Of a stretch of DNA of 64,000 bases, positions 24,372-36,767 are shown one piece after another; within the stretch, counting starts at the first letter, position 1, and each line of letters opens with the position of its first letter. Made by a program: the position numbers and the translations under genes. Source of the stretch: Oehlia diaphana. Lineage: Eukaryota > Glomeromycota > Glomeromycetes > Glomerales > Glomeraceae. The DNA is taken from NCBI GenBank assembly GCA_003833135.1, contig QZLH01000170.1, forward strand, positions 1 to 64,000, written 5' to 3'. A model generated the notes under the pieces. It was not told where the DNA came from. It did no database searches and saw only the letters and a list, made by a program, of their open reading frames with translations.

Positions 24372-25569
24372 TTAAACTCGTTTAATAAATTCAATGCACC
24401 ACTAATAAAGAAATAAATAAATATTTAATTAAATATTTCAAATACAAAACAAAATAACTTAATAACTTACTTCATCATTCCCTTCTATTATTTCGTTATG
24501 ACCAACAATTTCTTGAAAGTATCATTTCTAATAGTAAATTGAACACCATAACTACGTAAAAATGAATTTGATAATTACCAAACGATTTAGCAATAATAAT
24601 ATCATTTGACTTCAAATATCCTTGGTGATTTTCTAATTTACTATCCTTAAACTTCCAACTATTCAGTTTTCATTTCAGTTACAACATATTACTAAAAAGA
24701 ATTACTATTGATTACTTTCTATTCTTTAATTAATGATAAATTAAGTAAAATTTTTTAATTTATTACCTTCTGTGTGTTAGCTATCGGAGATTTGGATAAA
24801 TAAATCCATCTCTATAAAAATTACATAATCCAAGAACATTGCCAGATTTGATATGTCGTAATTTTATAGAAGTTTTATTATACATAGGGAATTTTTCTTT
24901 AAATGTAATTTTCCATAAAGCATTTAGATCAGCTCTGGGCTGCCTACAAAAGCCTAAAATAATTGAATAAAGTTAATCATTGATGCAATAAAAAAGAAAT
25001 GTATAAATGGATATACCAGTTGATTCTTGATTTCAGTTGTATTACACAAATTGTCAATTGAACTTAAATATTTTCCTGTAGCAACATGCTTTAAAGCTAC
25101 AATAGAATTATTCCTGATTAAATTTGATTCATCTGCAATAATTTCCGCAAATTCTTTACTAAATCACTCATTGATTTGCTTTTCTTCTTTCTCTTAATAA
25201 ATTTCAGAAGATAATTAATACAATCGTTATCATCATCATTTGGAAGTTTTGGAAGTGTATTACAAAAATAATTTTCTGCTTTACTATATCATTAATTTCA
25301 GAATTGTAACATAATTTACGGAAATCTGGAAGTATTTCCACCTTCTTTTTCAGGAATATATTTTAATGATTATAATAACCTTCCTCTTTAAATGCGTTAC
25401 TAAGTTCCTCAAAACTATTAATTTTAGCTGAAAGTATAATAAGATTAGAATCTACTAGTGATATAGCAATATGCAAATAATAATCATCATGTTTAGCACT
25501 TTAGCTGTGTATCTAAGTTTAAGGTATTTTTGAATATCATTTATCTCCGTTATATTTTGGAATATCCAT
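24372..25569 (-). pseudogene. Decayed gag-like/MIR-domain gene, copy D
   Basis: All four exons can be recognised: final exon 24372-24401 with WCIEFI, the third from about 24474, the second near 24770-24955, and exon 1 from about 25020 to the ATG at 25567-25569. There are several 1-nt losses, such as CTTGAAAGTATC near 24512 where the intact copies have CTTGAAAAGTATC. Larger deletions remove the HPDEWIN segment near the start codon and the FKCTNKR region near 25380. No long reading frame remains. Confidence 0.85.
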
Positions 25570-25570
25570 A

Positions 25571-25667
25571 TTTTTTTATATCCAGTTTTATATTGGTTTA
25601 TGAAGCGCGTATTACGTGTTAACAAAAATATCGATTATCATGCATATCATTTATCACGTGCGAACAC
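25571..25667 (-). promoter_or_regulatory. Core promoter and E-box block of copy D
   Basis: TATAAAACTGGATATAAAA on the minus strand (25575-25594) and the CACGTG block (25634-25667) are preserved although the gene is dead, so loss of the coding region is recent or promoter activity was not the first to go. Confidence 0.5.
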
Positions 25668-26262
25668 AAAAAATCTACAAACAGATCTGAGAATCTAACA
25701 TACTGAGCATTCTTCAATAATAGAAAACGAAAGCAATAAAAGCAATATTATTATTACCGATATTTATTTTTCTTGATTAATAAAAAAAAATTATATACTT
25801 TTTACATTCAACAGACAAAAAAAATGTAAAAAAAATTTTTCAAATAATTGAAACTTATCATACTATTAAAATAACAAATTTGCTATATATTTTTAACAGA
25901 GGTAATAGACTTTACTGTCATAATCAGAAATGTTGGCAACTTGAGTATTGATCATTTCATAAATCGTAAACAGCGACACTTATATTTACTTAAATTGTCA
26001 ATATTTCTGAAAATGAATTACCACGATCTGTTTTATAATAGTCGACGCATGTAGTTTGTTCATTTAAAGTTTGAATTATCAATATTACAAGTGATTTTTT
26101 TAAAGGAAAACATCGTGGATCCAGTACTATTTATTTGTGATTATTAAAATCAAATATTAGAATAAATATTATGCACAAAAATTATGGCTATTTATAATTA
26201 AGGAATTCAAATTTTTGATAAATAAACTAAAATAATTATATTTAACTCACATCCTAATTTAT
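25668..26262. other. Spacer between copies E and D
   Basis: No gene seen. The sequence is strongly similar to 27678-28230 (shared AATCAAATATTAGA, GGATCCAGTACTATTTAT and TTGGCAACTTGAG blocks), so it is part of the tandemly duplicated unit of about 2 kb. Confidence 0.6.
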
Positions 26263-27520
26263 TCAATCTCGACTAATAAGTTCAATGCGCCACTAAAAAA
26301 AATAAAAAATTAATAAATAAATTTTTTATTTATTGAATATTTCAAATACAAAAAATTTTAACTTACTTCATCATTTCCTCCTAATCTTTCGCTATGGCCA
26401 ACAACTTCTTGAAAAGTATTATTTCCAATAGTAAATTGAACATCATGACTACGCAAAAATGAATTTTGATAATCATAGTACGATTTAAGAATACTAAGAT
26501 TAATAATATCATTTGACTTCAAATATCCTTGGTGATTTTCTAATTTACTACACTTAAACTTCCAAATATCTTCATTTCCGCCACAACTTACTAAAATGAA
26601 TTACTATTGATTACTTTCTATCTCTTTAATTAATGATAAGTTAAGTAAAAAATTTTCAATTTATTACCTTCTGTATGTTCAGTTATCGGAGATTTGCAAT
26701 AATCATCACAGCCGTAATCATAATAAAATCCAAGAACACTGCCAGATTTAATATGTCGTAATTGTATAGAAGTTTTATTATACATAGGTAATTTTTCACT
26801 AAACTCAATTTTCCATAAAGCATTCAGATCAGGCTTTGGGCTGCCTGCAAAAGCCTAAAATAATTAAATAAAGTTAATCATTGATGCAATAAAAAAGAAA
26901 TGTATAAATAGATATACCAGTTGACGCTTGCTTCCAGTTGTATAACACAAATTGTCAATTGAACTTAGATATTTTCCTGTAGCAACATGCTTTAAAGCTA
27001 TAATAGAATTATTTCTAATTAAATTTAATTCATCTGTAATAATTTCCGCAAATTCTTTTACTAAATCATTCATTGATTTGATTTTCTCCCTCCTCTTAAT
27101 AAATTCCAGAAGATAATAATAACAATCGGTATCATCAGTATTTGGAAGTTTTGGAAGTGTATTACAAAAATAATTTTTTTGTTCTTCTATATCATTAATT
27201 TCAGAATTGTAACATAATTTACGAAAATCTAACATAAATTTTGAAGTATTTCCACCTGCTTTTTCAGGAATATATTTTAATAATTCTAATAACCTTTTAT
27301 TTGTACATTTAAATAATGTAAAAGAAGTATCCTCTTTAAGTGCGTTACTAAGTTCTTTAAAACTATTAATTTTAGTTGGAAGCGAGATAATATTGGAATC
27401 TACTAATGATATAGAAATATCCAAATAATTTTTATCATATCTCCTAAGTGCAAGATATTTTTGAATATCATTTATCCATTCATCTGGATGAATATTTCCG
27501 TCATATTTTGGAATATCCAT
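26263..27520 (-). CDS. Gag-like/MIR-domain protein, copy E
   Basis: complement(join(26263..26292, 26367..26590, 26668..26854, 26918..27520)), 347 aa. Start MDIPKYDGNIHPDEW. The capsid-like region (FKCTNKRLLELLKYIP, then NTSKFMLDFRKLCYN) is followed by the MIR part: IIALKHVATGKYLSS, GSKRQL|AFAGS, NALWKIEF, LRHIKSGSVLG, FLRSHDVQFTIG, FQEVVGHSERLGG and the last exon WRIELISRD. All introns are GT-AG with phases 0,1,0. It is the closest relative of copy F, 1.97 kb upstream, and the flanks are duplicated too. Confidence 0.87.
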
Positions 27521-27570
27521 ATTTTTATATTTTAAAGTTTTTTTTTTTTAAGAAAAAAGCGTAAAATTTT

Positions 27571-27677
27571 GGCTGCGTTTTTTCCAGTTTTATTTTGGTT
27601 TATGAAGCGCGTATTTTACGCGTGTTAACTGAACAAACATGTCGATTATCATGCACTTCATTATCACGTGTGAACAC
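27571..27677 (-). promoter_or_regulatory. Promoter region of copy E
   Basis: The CACGTG block (27645-27677) is present. The core element is degenerate here (AAAATAAAACTGGAAAAAA in the minus-strand sense), lacking the second TATA stretch of the other copies. Confidence 0.45.
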
Positions 27678-28230
27678 AAAAAATCTACAATACTGAGTTT
27701 TCTTCAACGAAAGCAATATTATTATTACCGATATTTATTTTCTTAAAGTGTTGATTAATAAAAATAATTATATACTTTACATTTAACAGACAAAAAAAAA
27801 AATGTAAAAAAATCTTTCAAATAATTGAAACTTATCATACTAATAATAAAATAACAAATTTTCTATATATTTTTAAGACAAATAAATTGGTAATAGATTT
27901 TACTGTCAAAATCAAAAATGTTGGCAACTTGAGTTTTGATCATTCCATAAATCGTTACGTGAATTATCAATATTTCTGAAATGGATTACCACGATCTGTT
28001 TTAGAATATTCGATGCATGTAGTTTGTTCATTGAAAGTTTGAACTATCAATATTACAAGCGATTTTTTTAAGGAAAAACACGTGGATCCAGTACTATTTA
28101 TTTATGATTATTAAAATCAAATATTAGATTAAATATTATGCACTAAAATTATGGCTACTTATAATTAAGGAATTCAAAATTTTGATAAATAAACCAAAAT
28201 AATTTATGTTTAACTCTCATCCTAATTTAT

Positions 28231-29489
28231 TCAATCTTGACTAATAAGTTCAATGCGCCACTAACAAAAATAAAAAAAAAAAAAACAAATAAATTTTGAG
28301 CATTTCAAATACAAAACAAAATAACTTACTTCATCATTCCCTCCTAATCTTTCGCTATGGCCAACAACTTCTTGAAAAGTATCATTTCCAATAGTAAATT
28401 GAACGTCATGACTACGTAAAAATTCAACTTTATTATTATTATACCTTTTAATAATACTAAGAATAATAATATCATTTGACTTCAAATATCCTTGGTGATT
28501 TTCTAATTTACTATGCTTAAACTTCCAAAGATTTTCATTTCCGTTACAACACACTAAAAAGAATTATTATTGATTACTTTCTATCTCTTTAATTAATAAT
28601 AAATTAAGTAAAAAAATTTTAGATTATTACCTTCTGTATGTTTAGTTATCGGAGATTTATAATAAATATAATAATCGAATAAATTGTAATAATATAATCC
28701 AAGAACATTGCCAGATTTGACATGTCGTAATCTTATAGAAGTTTTATTATATATAGGTAATTTTTCATCAAATTCGATTTTCCATAAAGCATTTAGATCA
28801 GGCTCTGGGCTGCCTGCAAAAGTCTAAAATAATTGAATAAAGTTAATCATTGATGCAATAAAAAAGGAATGTATAAATAGATATACCAGTTGACGCTTGC
28901 TTCCAGTTGTATAACACAAATTGTCAATTGAACTTAAATATTTTCCTGTAGCAACGTGATTTAAAGCTACAATAGATCCATTTTTAATTAAATTTAATTC
29001 ATCTGTAATAATTTCCGCAAATTCTTTAACTAAATCATTCATTGATTTGATTTTCTCCCTTCTCTTGATAAATTCCAGAAGATAATTATAACAATCGGTA
29101 TCATTCTTATTTGGAAGTTTTGGAAGTGTATTACAAAAATAATTTTTTTGTTCTCGTATATCATTAATTTCAGAATTGTAACATAATTTACGAAAATCTG
29201 AAATAAATTTTGAAGTATTCCCACCTTCTTTTTCGGGTATATATTTTAATAATTCTAATAACCTTTTATTTGTACATTTAAATACTGTAAAAGAAATATC
29301 CTCTTTAAGTGCATTACGAAGTTCTTTAAAACTATCAATTTTAGTTGGAAGTGAGATAATACTGGAATCTACTAATGATATAGCAATATTCAAATAATTA
29401 TCACCTGTGTATCTAAGTTTAAGGTACTCTTGAATATCATTTATCCATTCATCTGGATGAATATTTCCGTCATATTTTGGAATATCCAT
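28231..29489 (-). CDS. Gag-like/MIR-domain protein, copy F
   Basis: complement(join(28231..28260, 28330..28553, 28631..28823, 28887..29489)), 349 aa. Start MDIPKYDGNIHPDEW. It has the same architecture as copy E: capsid-like residues 1-150, then a MIR-type trefoil with HVATGKYLSS, GSKRQL|TFAGS, FLRSHDVQFTIG and WRIELISQD. Intact, with GT-AG introns and phases 0,1,0. A 61-codon alternative frame inside exon 1 is only a shadow. Confidence 0.87.
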
Positions 29490-29540
29490 ATTTTTTAAAA
29501 AATTTTTTTAAGAAAAGCGTAAATTTTTATTGAAAAAGGA

Positions 29541-29580
29541 CTCTGCATTTTTATATCCAGTTTTATACTGGTTCATTATG
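29541..29580 (-). promoter_or_regulatory. Core promoter of copy F
   Basis: Minus-strand CCAGTATAAAACTGGATAT lies 60-85 bp upstream of the ATG, matching copies B-D. Confidence 0.5.
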
Positions 29581-29601
29581 AAACGCATATGTACAGTATG
29601 T

Positions 29602-29798
29602 CCGACACTTTTTCCACCCCCACGTGATTTTGTAAAATTCATCACCGGCATCACGCCCCACTGCGTTTTCACTGTTTATATTTTTCTGAGGGACTTTAAT
29701 AGTTTTTTTTTTGCTTCACAAAATTATTTTTTTTCACATCCCTTTAAATGTCACCGGGCACGTGGGTGTGGAATTTTAATTTTAATTATAAGTGTCGG
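29602..29798. mobile_element. MITE in the copy F promoter
   Basis: Inverted termini CCGACACTT (29602-29610) and AAGTGTCGG (29790-29798) are followed inward by CCACCCCCACGTG and its near reverse complement CACGTGGGTGTGG. It is absent from the matching position of copies D and E. It separates the core promoter from the E-box block. Confidence 0.75.
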
Positions 29799-29807
29799 GG
29801 TAAATAG

Positions 29808-29836
29808 CATGTATATCATCTGTCACGTGCGAACAT
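29808..29836 (-). promoter_or_regulatory. Conserved E-box block of copy F (displaced)
   Basis: Contains ATGTTCGCACGTGACAGATG on the minus strand. The same block lies upstream of copies B-E. Here it is about 320 bp from the ATG owing to the MITE. Confidence 0.5.
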
Positions 29837-30022
29837 AATAAATTTTTACTGATACGAAGCCGGACATTTTTTATTAAAAAGTTACATTGTTTTTTTTTTT
29901 AACAAAAAAAATATATATATATATAATTTTAAAATATCCTTTTTTTCCTTGAAAATTAAAATTATTAAAATATAAAATGTATTTTTTTTTTAAAAAATCT
30001 TAAAAGTATTTATAATGTATTT

Positions 30023-31359
30023 TTAATGTTCAACAAGTTCGATACACCACTATAAAATATATTATATAAAAAAAAAATTAGTAATTTTCAATAAAAAAAA
30101 ATAATAATAATTTTTTTTTCATAATCTTTTTTTTCTTTTTTTTTATAAACTCACCTCATCTTTTAAATGAATTCTATTATCATGACAAAAAACTTCTTGA
30201 TATAATGAATTATCTATAGTAAATTTAATATTATGACTATGTAAAATCATAACTTTTTCTTTACTTTCATTTACAATAACAATTTTATCTTCTGATTTTA
30301 AATATCTTTTTTCTTCATTACTATTTTTATTTGTACTAATATTACTAATATTTGGTTCAATCATCCAATTATTATATTGATTCATTGAATAACAACTAAC
30401 TAAAATGATTAGAAAAATTAATAAGATATTTATGTATATACATATATAATCTGTAAAAAATATATTTTTTAAATACCTTCAACGTGACCAGAAGTTGGAG
30501 ATTTATAATTTGGATACGCCCATAGCATTTTCCCTAATTTATTTTGTAAACTGATCGTATCTCCATATGATACTATTTCATTATTTGCTTTAGGTTGACT
30601 TCCAAATGGATAATTAATTTTCCATATAGCATTAGCTTCAGGTAATGCATCAGTTGAAAATACCTTTAAAAAGAAAAATAATTTTTTAAAAATCTTTAAA
30701 ATTTTTAAGGAAAGTAAAAAAAAATAATTACTTACAATTTGACCTCTTGAGCCAGTAAGATATTTTTTATCATCAGTAGTCAAATATTTTCCAGTAGTAA
30801 TATGTTTTAAAGATACAAAATTACCATATTTAATTAATTTAGAATATTCATTAACTATATTATTAAATAATTTAAATAAAACTTCTTTTGAATTAACGTT
30901 ATGAATTTGTTTATTAAATTCTTTACGAAAAAAATCATCAGAAAAACTATGAAATAATAATTTCTTTTGTTCTTCTAAATCATTTATTTCAGCACCAAAA
31001 CATTTCATATTAAAATATGAAATAAATTTTGCTGTATCTCCTCCATGAATTTCTGGTGCAAATTTTAATACTTGTAATTTTCTTTTACATGTATCTTTAA
31101 GTATTTGAAATGTTATATGAGATTTTAAAGCATTTGAAAGTGAATCTAATGTATTGATTTCTTCTATTTCATTATTATTATTATTATTATTATCATTATT
31201 ATCATTATTATTATTAATATTAATCGTTGAATGTATCATTGATTTACAAAATTTTACTATTTCTTGTTCTTCTGTAATTTGCTTAAAATAACAAAATGTT
31301 CTAAGTTGTTTAATCCATTCATCTGGATGAACAGTTCCATCATATCTTGGTGGGTTCAT
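30023..31359 (-). CDS. Gag-like/MIR-domain protein, divergent copy G
   Basis: complement(join(30023..30049, 30155..30399, 30477..30663, 30736..31359)), 360 aa. Start MNPPRYDGTVHPDEW. It has the same four-exon structure and phases as A-F but is clearly divergent. An Asn-rich run at about residues 50-68, coded by an AAT-type repeat (31170-31220), sits in the capsid-like part. MIR marks: FVSLKHITTGKYLTT, GSRGQI|VFSTD, NAIWKIN, LHSHNIKFTID, YQEVFCHD and the last exon WCIELVEH. This is the first (most upstream) gene of the cluster. It has no E-box block like the others. Confidence 0.83.
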
Positions 31360-31681
31360 TTAAATTGTTTAAAAAAAAGCTTTTTTTTTTTAAAAAGAAA
31401 AAAAAAATTTTTTTTGGAAAGTTAATAATGATTGTTTATATAATTAATATCTCTGGGCAAATTTTGTGAAACATTTATAAATATTACCTCAAGACATGTG
31501 ATTATCAGGTCTGCTGTACAGTCGATCTCAAATGATCGAATTTTGAACTCATTTTAATTAAAAAGATTTTTATTGATTTTTATAATATTTATAGTAATAA
31601 ATACAAATAAATAATAGGAATAAAATAAATATTAAATAAGCTAGCTATATGAAAATTTTTGTATTTTTAAACTATGTAAAA

Positions 31682-34600
31682 CTATGTAAATATTTCAGCG
31701 GGAGTTACGGCATTTGAAATTACACTTCCTAATAAATTTTCTTTATTTAAAAATTCATAAGGAAATTCAACTAAATGTCCACGAATATTATTCAATTTTT
31801 TAACTGTTTCATCTATAGGAGTCTCCGAATTTGCGACATGCCCTATGGGGACTTTAGTTTGATCAGGAACGAAGTGTCTATATTCATCCCATGACGTTAC
31901 TAAATAAAAGATAATTAATAAAATTAGTTTAATCAAATTCCATAACATTAAAAGACATTCAAAAAAAAAAAAAAAAAAAAAAAAAACATAAAAAAAAAAA
32001 AAAAAAAAAAAATGATACACACCATTCTTATCAGGAATACATCTAAATACCGATCGATATGTTTCAGAATTGTTTTTCGCAGTTGTTTTCCAATGATCAT
32101 AAAATTCATCAGAGAGTGGATCCATAACAATTAAATCTTCTTTTGTTGGATGTTTAATTTTAGGTTGTTTATAATTCATATCATCATCTAATATTGAAGA
32201 AATAGATCTATCTCTTTCGTGTAATAAATCAAATAATATTTCTCTATTCACGGGCGGCAGAGAACTTTTCGTAACTGACGAATGGTCTTGTGGTTCACAT
32301 ATTCCCAAATGTTCCTTGAAAAGGCTGCTCCGTAATGTGTATGCAAATTTTGATGCTTGATACTATAAAATTATAAAATTTAAAAGAAATAATTAAAATA
32401 AAAGAAGAAATTCGAAGAATTAATTTAAAATAATCACTTACTTCTACTCCGTTCATGCGTGATGGGACATGTTTCTTATCTTCAATAACAATTGCAATTT
32501 CCGAATCACGATTTCCAACCTGCGATCTGTCATTTATATTAGCTATATAAAAAGTTTTTTTTTAGAAAATTATCATCTCAAATATGCGTTAATAAAGTGA
32601 GTATATTAAATTGATTCTTTAACAAACCTGAACCACAAATCACAAATCTATCATCTACAATCATTAATTTACTATGGATATAAACCTCTTCGGTTACAAA
32701 ATTTTGTTTTGGATCCATCTGTTTTATGCCTGACGGGATAGCTGGCTCACCGCCAATTCTACCATCTGAAATTGGACGAGGTTGTTCATCTGAGAAAGAA
32801 TCTGTTTTAGTATGATCCGTTGATGAAACATCAGTTTTCTTTCCCTTATCATCACTTGCATGAATTCTATCATAACCACGCAAAGCAAAAAATGAAATAT
32901 AATCTTCCGGATTGATTTTTTCCTCTGCAATTTTCTCTAATACTGATTTCCCGCCTCGACATATTGAAACATATTGCCAATGCATGACCATACTAAAAAT
33001 AAAATAAAATAAAAAAAATTAAAATTAGAAAAATGAATCATTTACCCTTCCTAAAGCGGTTTTTATTATTTACCGGATTGTTCCAGCATCTTTTGAACTT
33101 AAATCGGCTTCGAATGCAGGTAATAAAGGCATAATAACTATTATACGGAATTTTTCATTATTTTTATGAGCTCGCTTCACTCGTTCAACAATAGCCTAAA
33201 AAGAAATAACAATAAATTGATTTAAATTAAGTTCTAGTACAAGTTATAGATTAAAAGCAACTTTTGAAATTGTAATTAAAATTTATACAATACCTCTCCT
33301 ATCCTATTTTTAATAACATAATTGTTGTTTTCACGTTCGGCGGACGTGACTAATACGTAATAAGAGAAATTAAAAATGAATAATTAAAAAGTTACTTGAA
33401 ATACTAGTTGTTTAAAATATTATTTATTTCAAAATATAAAAACTTACTGAAAAATTGATTTTCAATATAAATAAAATGTTTGGAAGTTCGAATTAAATGA
33501 ACATAAGCATTATAGATAGAATTCTAATTTGAACAATTAAAAATATCAGAGTTATAAATAAGCGTAATAATTTAAATCTGATTTGATAAATAAATAATTA
33601 TTATACAAAACATTACTCACCTCCTGTTTAATCCCACTACTCCACTCTGCACTACTTCTTAGCAATTGCACATCACAAGTACCTCTGAATAAACTTTCAT
33701 CGCGAGTACTAACATATTCTCCTTTTGGAGTTAAAAATGGGAATTTTTCTTTATTATAAGCCTTTTCATCTTTAATGAAATTCCATCTTTGTACAAAGTG
33801 TCTAGCAACATCACGAGCGGGAGTTCCAATCTAAAGATCAATATTATTTCAATTAAAATCAAATTTTTTAACCTTTAAATAATAGTTTAATTTATTGTGT
33901 GAATTTACCATTCCTATAGAAACATCGTGCCATGGCATACGAGGGGTACGTTTTTTATCAATGATCTCGTGCAAATAATCCGCAACTATAAAAAAAAACA
34001 GAAATAAAAGTGATTAAAATAATGTAATAGGATTTATTAAATAAATTCGTTCTTTATTAGAAGAGAAATACCATTTACGAAATCCTTAACTCTTGGATTG
34101 GAGTAATCTAATCCCGGCCATATTGGTCGAAGTCTTCTGGTTTCATCAGGAAACCAATCAATCATTTCATGTGTATGAGTATCATAACGCCCAAAACATA
34201 AATCCAATCCTCCTATGAACGCTACTTGACTATCAACCACAACCATTTTCTATATAATTTTGTGTCAAATATTGTTAATAAATGAGAATAAAAAAGTAAT
34301 AAACAAAATATTTTAAAGCAGTAAACTCACTTCATGATGCTGAAATGAAATAAAAATTTCATAGAATAAGAAACTGTGTTAAAATTAAAAATTAATTATA
34401 CATGAATACTTTATTTCTTACCGCCCAAAACATCGTTCCCTCAGGTCCATGATCCGGATGCCTTTGAACTAAAAAAATAATTAAATTATTATAAGTTTCA
34501 AACTATTTAAACTATTTGAATCAAAATCATCAAAATCTTAAAATCTTGAAAAATAACCTCTTATATTCCGATGAAGTTTTTCTAATGATAGTTTTGTATG

Positions 34601-36767
34601 ACGCGAATCCAAAGTCAGAGCATATCTCACTTCTTTATATACAACAATATAAATCATAACTCCTTCTTCTGCTTTCTTTTTAAGTAATTTATCTAATCGG
34701 AAATCTTCATTTTCACTAGGAGGTCTGCGAAGATACTATACAAGGAATTATTAGAACAATTAATTTATAAAAAATATATATATATGTACGCATATTACGT
34801 ATACTTACTAATTCAGGAGATAACCACCAATCTTCGATATAAATTTCAGATTTAGCCGTCAAAATGGCTTGTGAAACGGCGAAGAAATAATCTTTGCCAT
34901 CAACATACCATTTTATTTTTGCACCTTCTCTTATTGGAGCATAAGAATCGAACCGATGTTGTCTCACCCAAGGAGATGATATTTTAACTTTATTTATACT
35001 TTCCATAAGACTTTCCAAGGTACGTTTATCACCTCTGAGCTCAATTTTACGAGAACTATTTGATAAATCAACGCGATCGTGTAATAAAACTTTATGGATC
35101 CCATGAATTTCAGTTCTATCGCATTTAAAATATTTATCCATCAGAAACACATCTGCTGGGGATGGTGAACTTATATGTGAACAAAATGCAATATAGCTAT
35201 TTGACGATTATTTTATAATTTTTTTTATATATATATATTAAGGATTCAATAAAGTTAAGAATAAAGAAAATTGTATTAAAAAAAAATAATAATAATAAAA
35301 AAGGATACGAATCACGAACTATAACCCATTCTTTTTCCCATTTTTCATTAGAACTTTTCATTCTCCAAAAAAACATCGGTTTCCTAAACTTTTCAACTTT
35401 ATTTTCCAAATAACATTCTTTACCCTTCCAACCCATATCTCTTGTAATCGAAATAGCACTAAGCTCCAAGAATTCATTAAGCTCATAAGAAACATGTTTA
35501 CGCAATACTTCTATTAATCGGATAAGATAATCTTGCAAAGTTTTCCTTCTCTCAAGGGCCAATGTAGCTTGTCTTGCATGTCTTTCTTCAGATCTATGAA
35601 ATAATGATCCAACCCATGCTGACATACCAGTCGAGAAGGACGGTATGCCAGCAATTTCTTGTCTCTTTTTTAAATTAAAATCAAGTTGAAAAAATTCATA
35701 TCCAGTTCTTTTTATGACCCATTTGACATCACCATATTCCAACTCAATTCGAAAAATTGTTTGTAGGTTATACATATTATGGTCAGCATAAGAATCTGTG
35801 ATAGCAAGCTATTTATTATAAAAATAAGAATGAAACTATTTTTAATTACTGATCACGTAATCAATGAATACAATAAAAAAGTTTTATGACCAAACCTTTA
35901 AAGCTTCAAATATAATAGGAGGCTGAATTGATTAAATAAAATAAAATAAAATTAAAAGATGTTATCGTTATAATATCATAAATCATAAGTTCTGACTAAA
36001 AAATTTATATTACCGCTCTACGACCTTTATAGTCTAGACGAGCCCACAAGAATGGAACAGAAATTGAAATTGGTAACAATTCAGAAGCTAAATTTCCAGC
36101 ATTCTCTAAATGTTCCTTATTAGAAGGTGTAAATAAATTTTGAATGTGATGTAACGCCAAAGCTTTCTTTGCGCGATCCCTAAGACTATTTTCATGTGGA
36201 CGTAGGCTCGAGCCTATTTTAAAACGAGAATTTAATAAGAAATATATTTATTTGTTTTTAAGAAAAAAAAAAATTATATATAGATATACCTTCAGCTTCT
36301 GAAGATTCCAGCTGTTCTTCTGGAGTCAATAAAGGTGTTGTACTAGAACGTTTGAAATCTTCGGGTTTCTCGGGTTGTTCTTCTTCAATGTACGGCGCAG
36401 CTAATTGATGTTCACTTAAACCACAATCAAGAGATTTTCTATCAGTCTGAGATTGTAAACGATGAATATAAGGCCTCTTTTGTCTCTTTTGATGATCTAC
36501 ATTTGTAGAACGTGGTTGAGTTGGTTGGTTGTCACCAATAGATTTAAAGACATTAGCGAAAAAATTTTCATGCCAATGTGAACTTTCATCATCTACATCA
36601 TCTTCATCATCCGATGGACTTTGCTCTTCTTCATGAGGATTAAGTAATGCTAATGTACTTTTTGATAATTGTACTGTTTCACGTGGATTTTGTCGTATAC
36701 TTTCATTTTGATTTGAAATTTCACTTTGAACAGACTCGGGGTTATTTGGTTCATTTGATGTTGACAT
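31682..36767 (-). CDS. PLD1: Phospholipase D1-type (PX-PH-PLD)
   Basis: Hydrolyses phosphatidylcholine to phosphatidic acid and choline at membranes; fungal Spo14/PLD1 family. Eighteen exons, 1180 aa: 31682..31899, 32023..32362, 32442..32542, 32628..32992, 33074..33195, 33294..33349, 33448..33523, 33621..33830, 33909..33985, 34072..34249, 34331..34339, 34422..34468, 34558..34735, 34809..35169, 35309..35808, 35896..35922, 36014..36213, 36290..36767 (all complement). Order: acidic Ser-rich N-terminus, PX-like region ([21 protein letters not shown]), PH-like region ([21 protein letters not shown]), first HKD motif [23 protein letters not shown], second HKD motif [19 protein letters not shown]-terminal domain ending in FT. 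The frame is continuous through every junction. Two tiny exons stand out: 27 nt (35896-35922) and 9 nt (34331-34339), the latter encoding His-His-Glu with the first catalytic His. Poly-A runs lie in the intron at 31958-32012. Confidence 0.93.
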
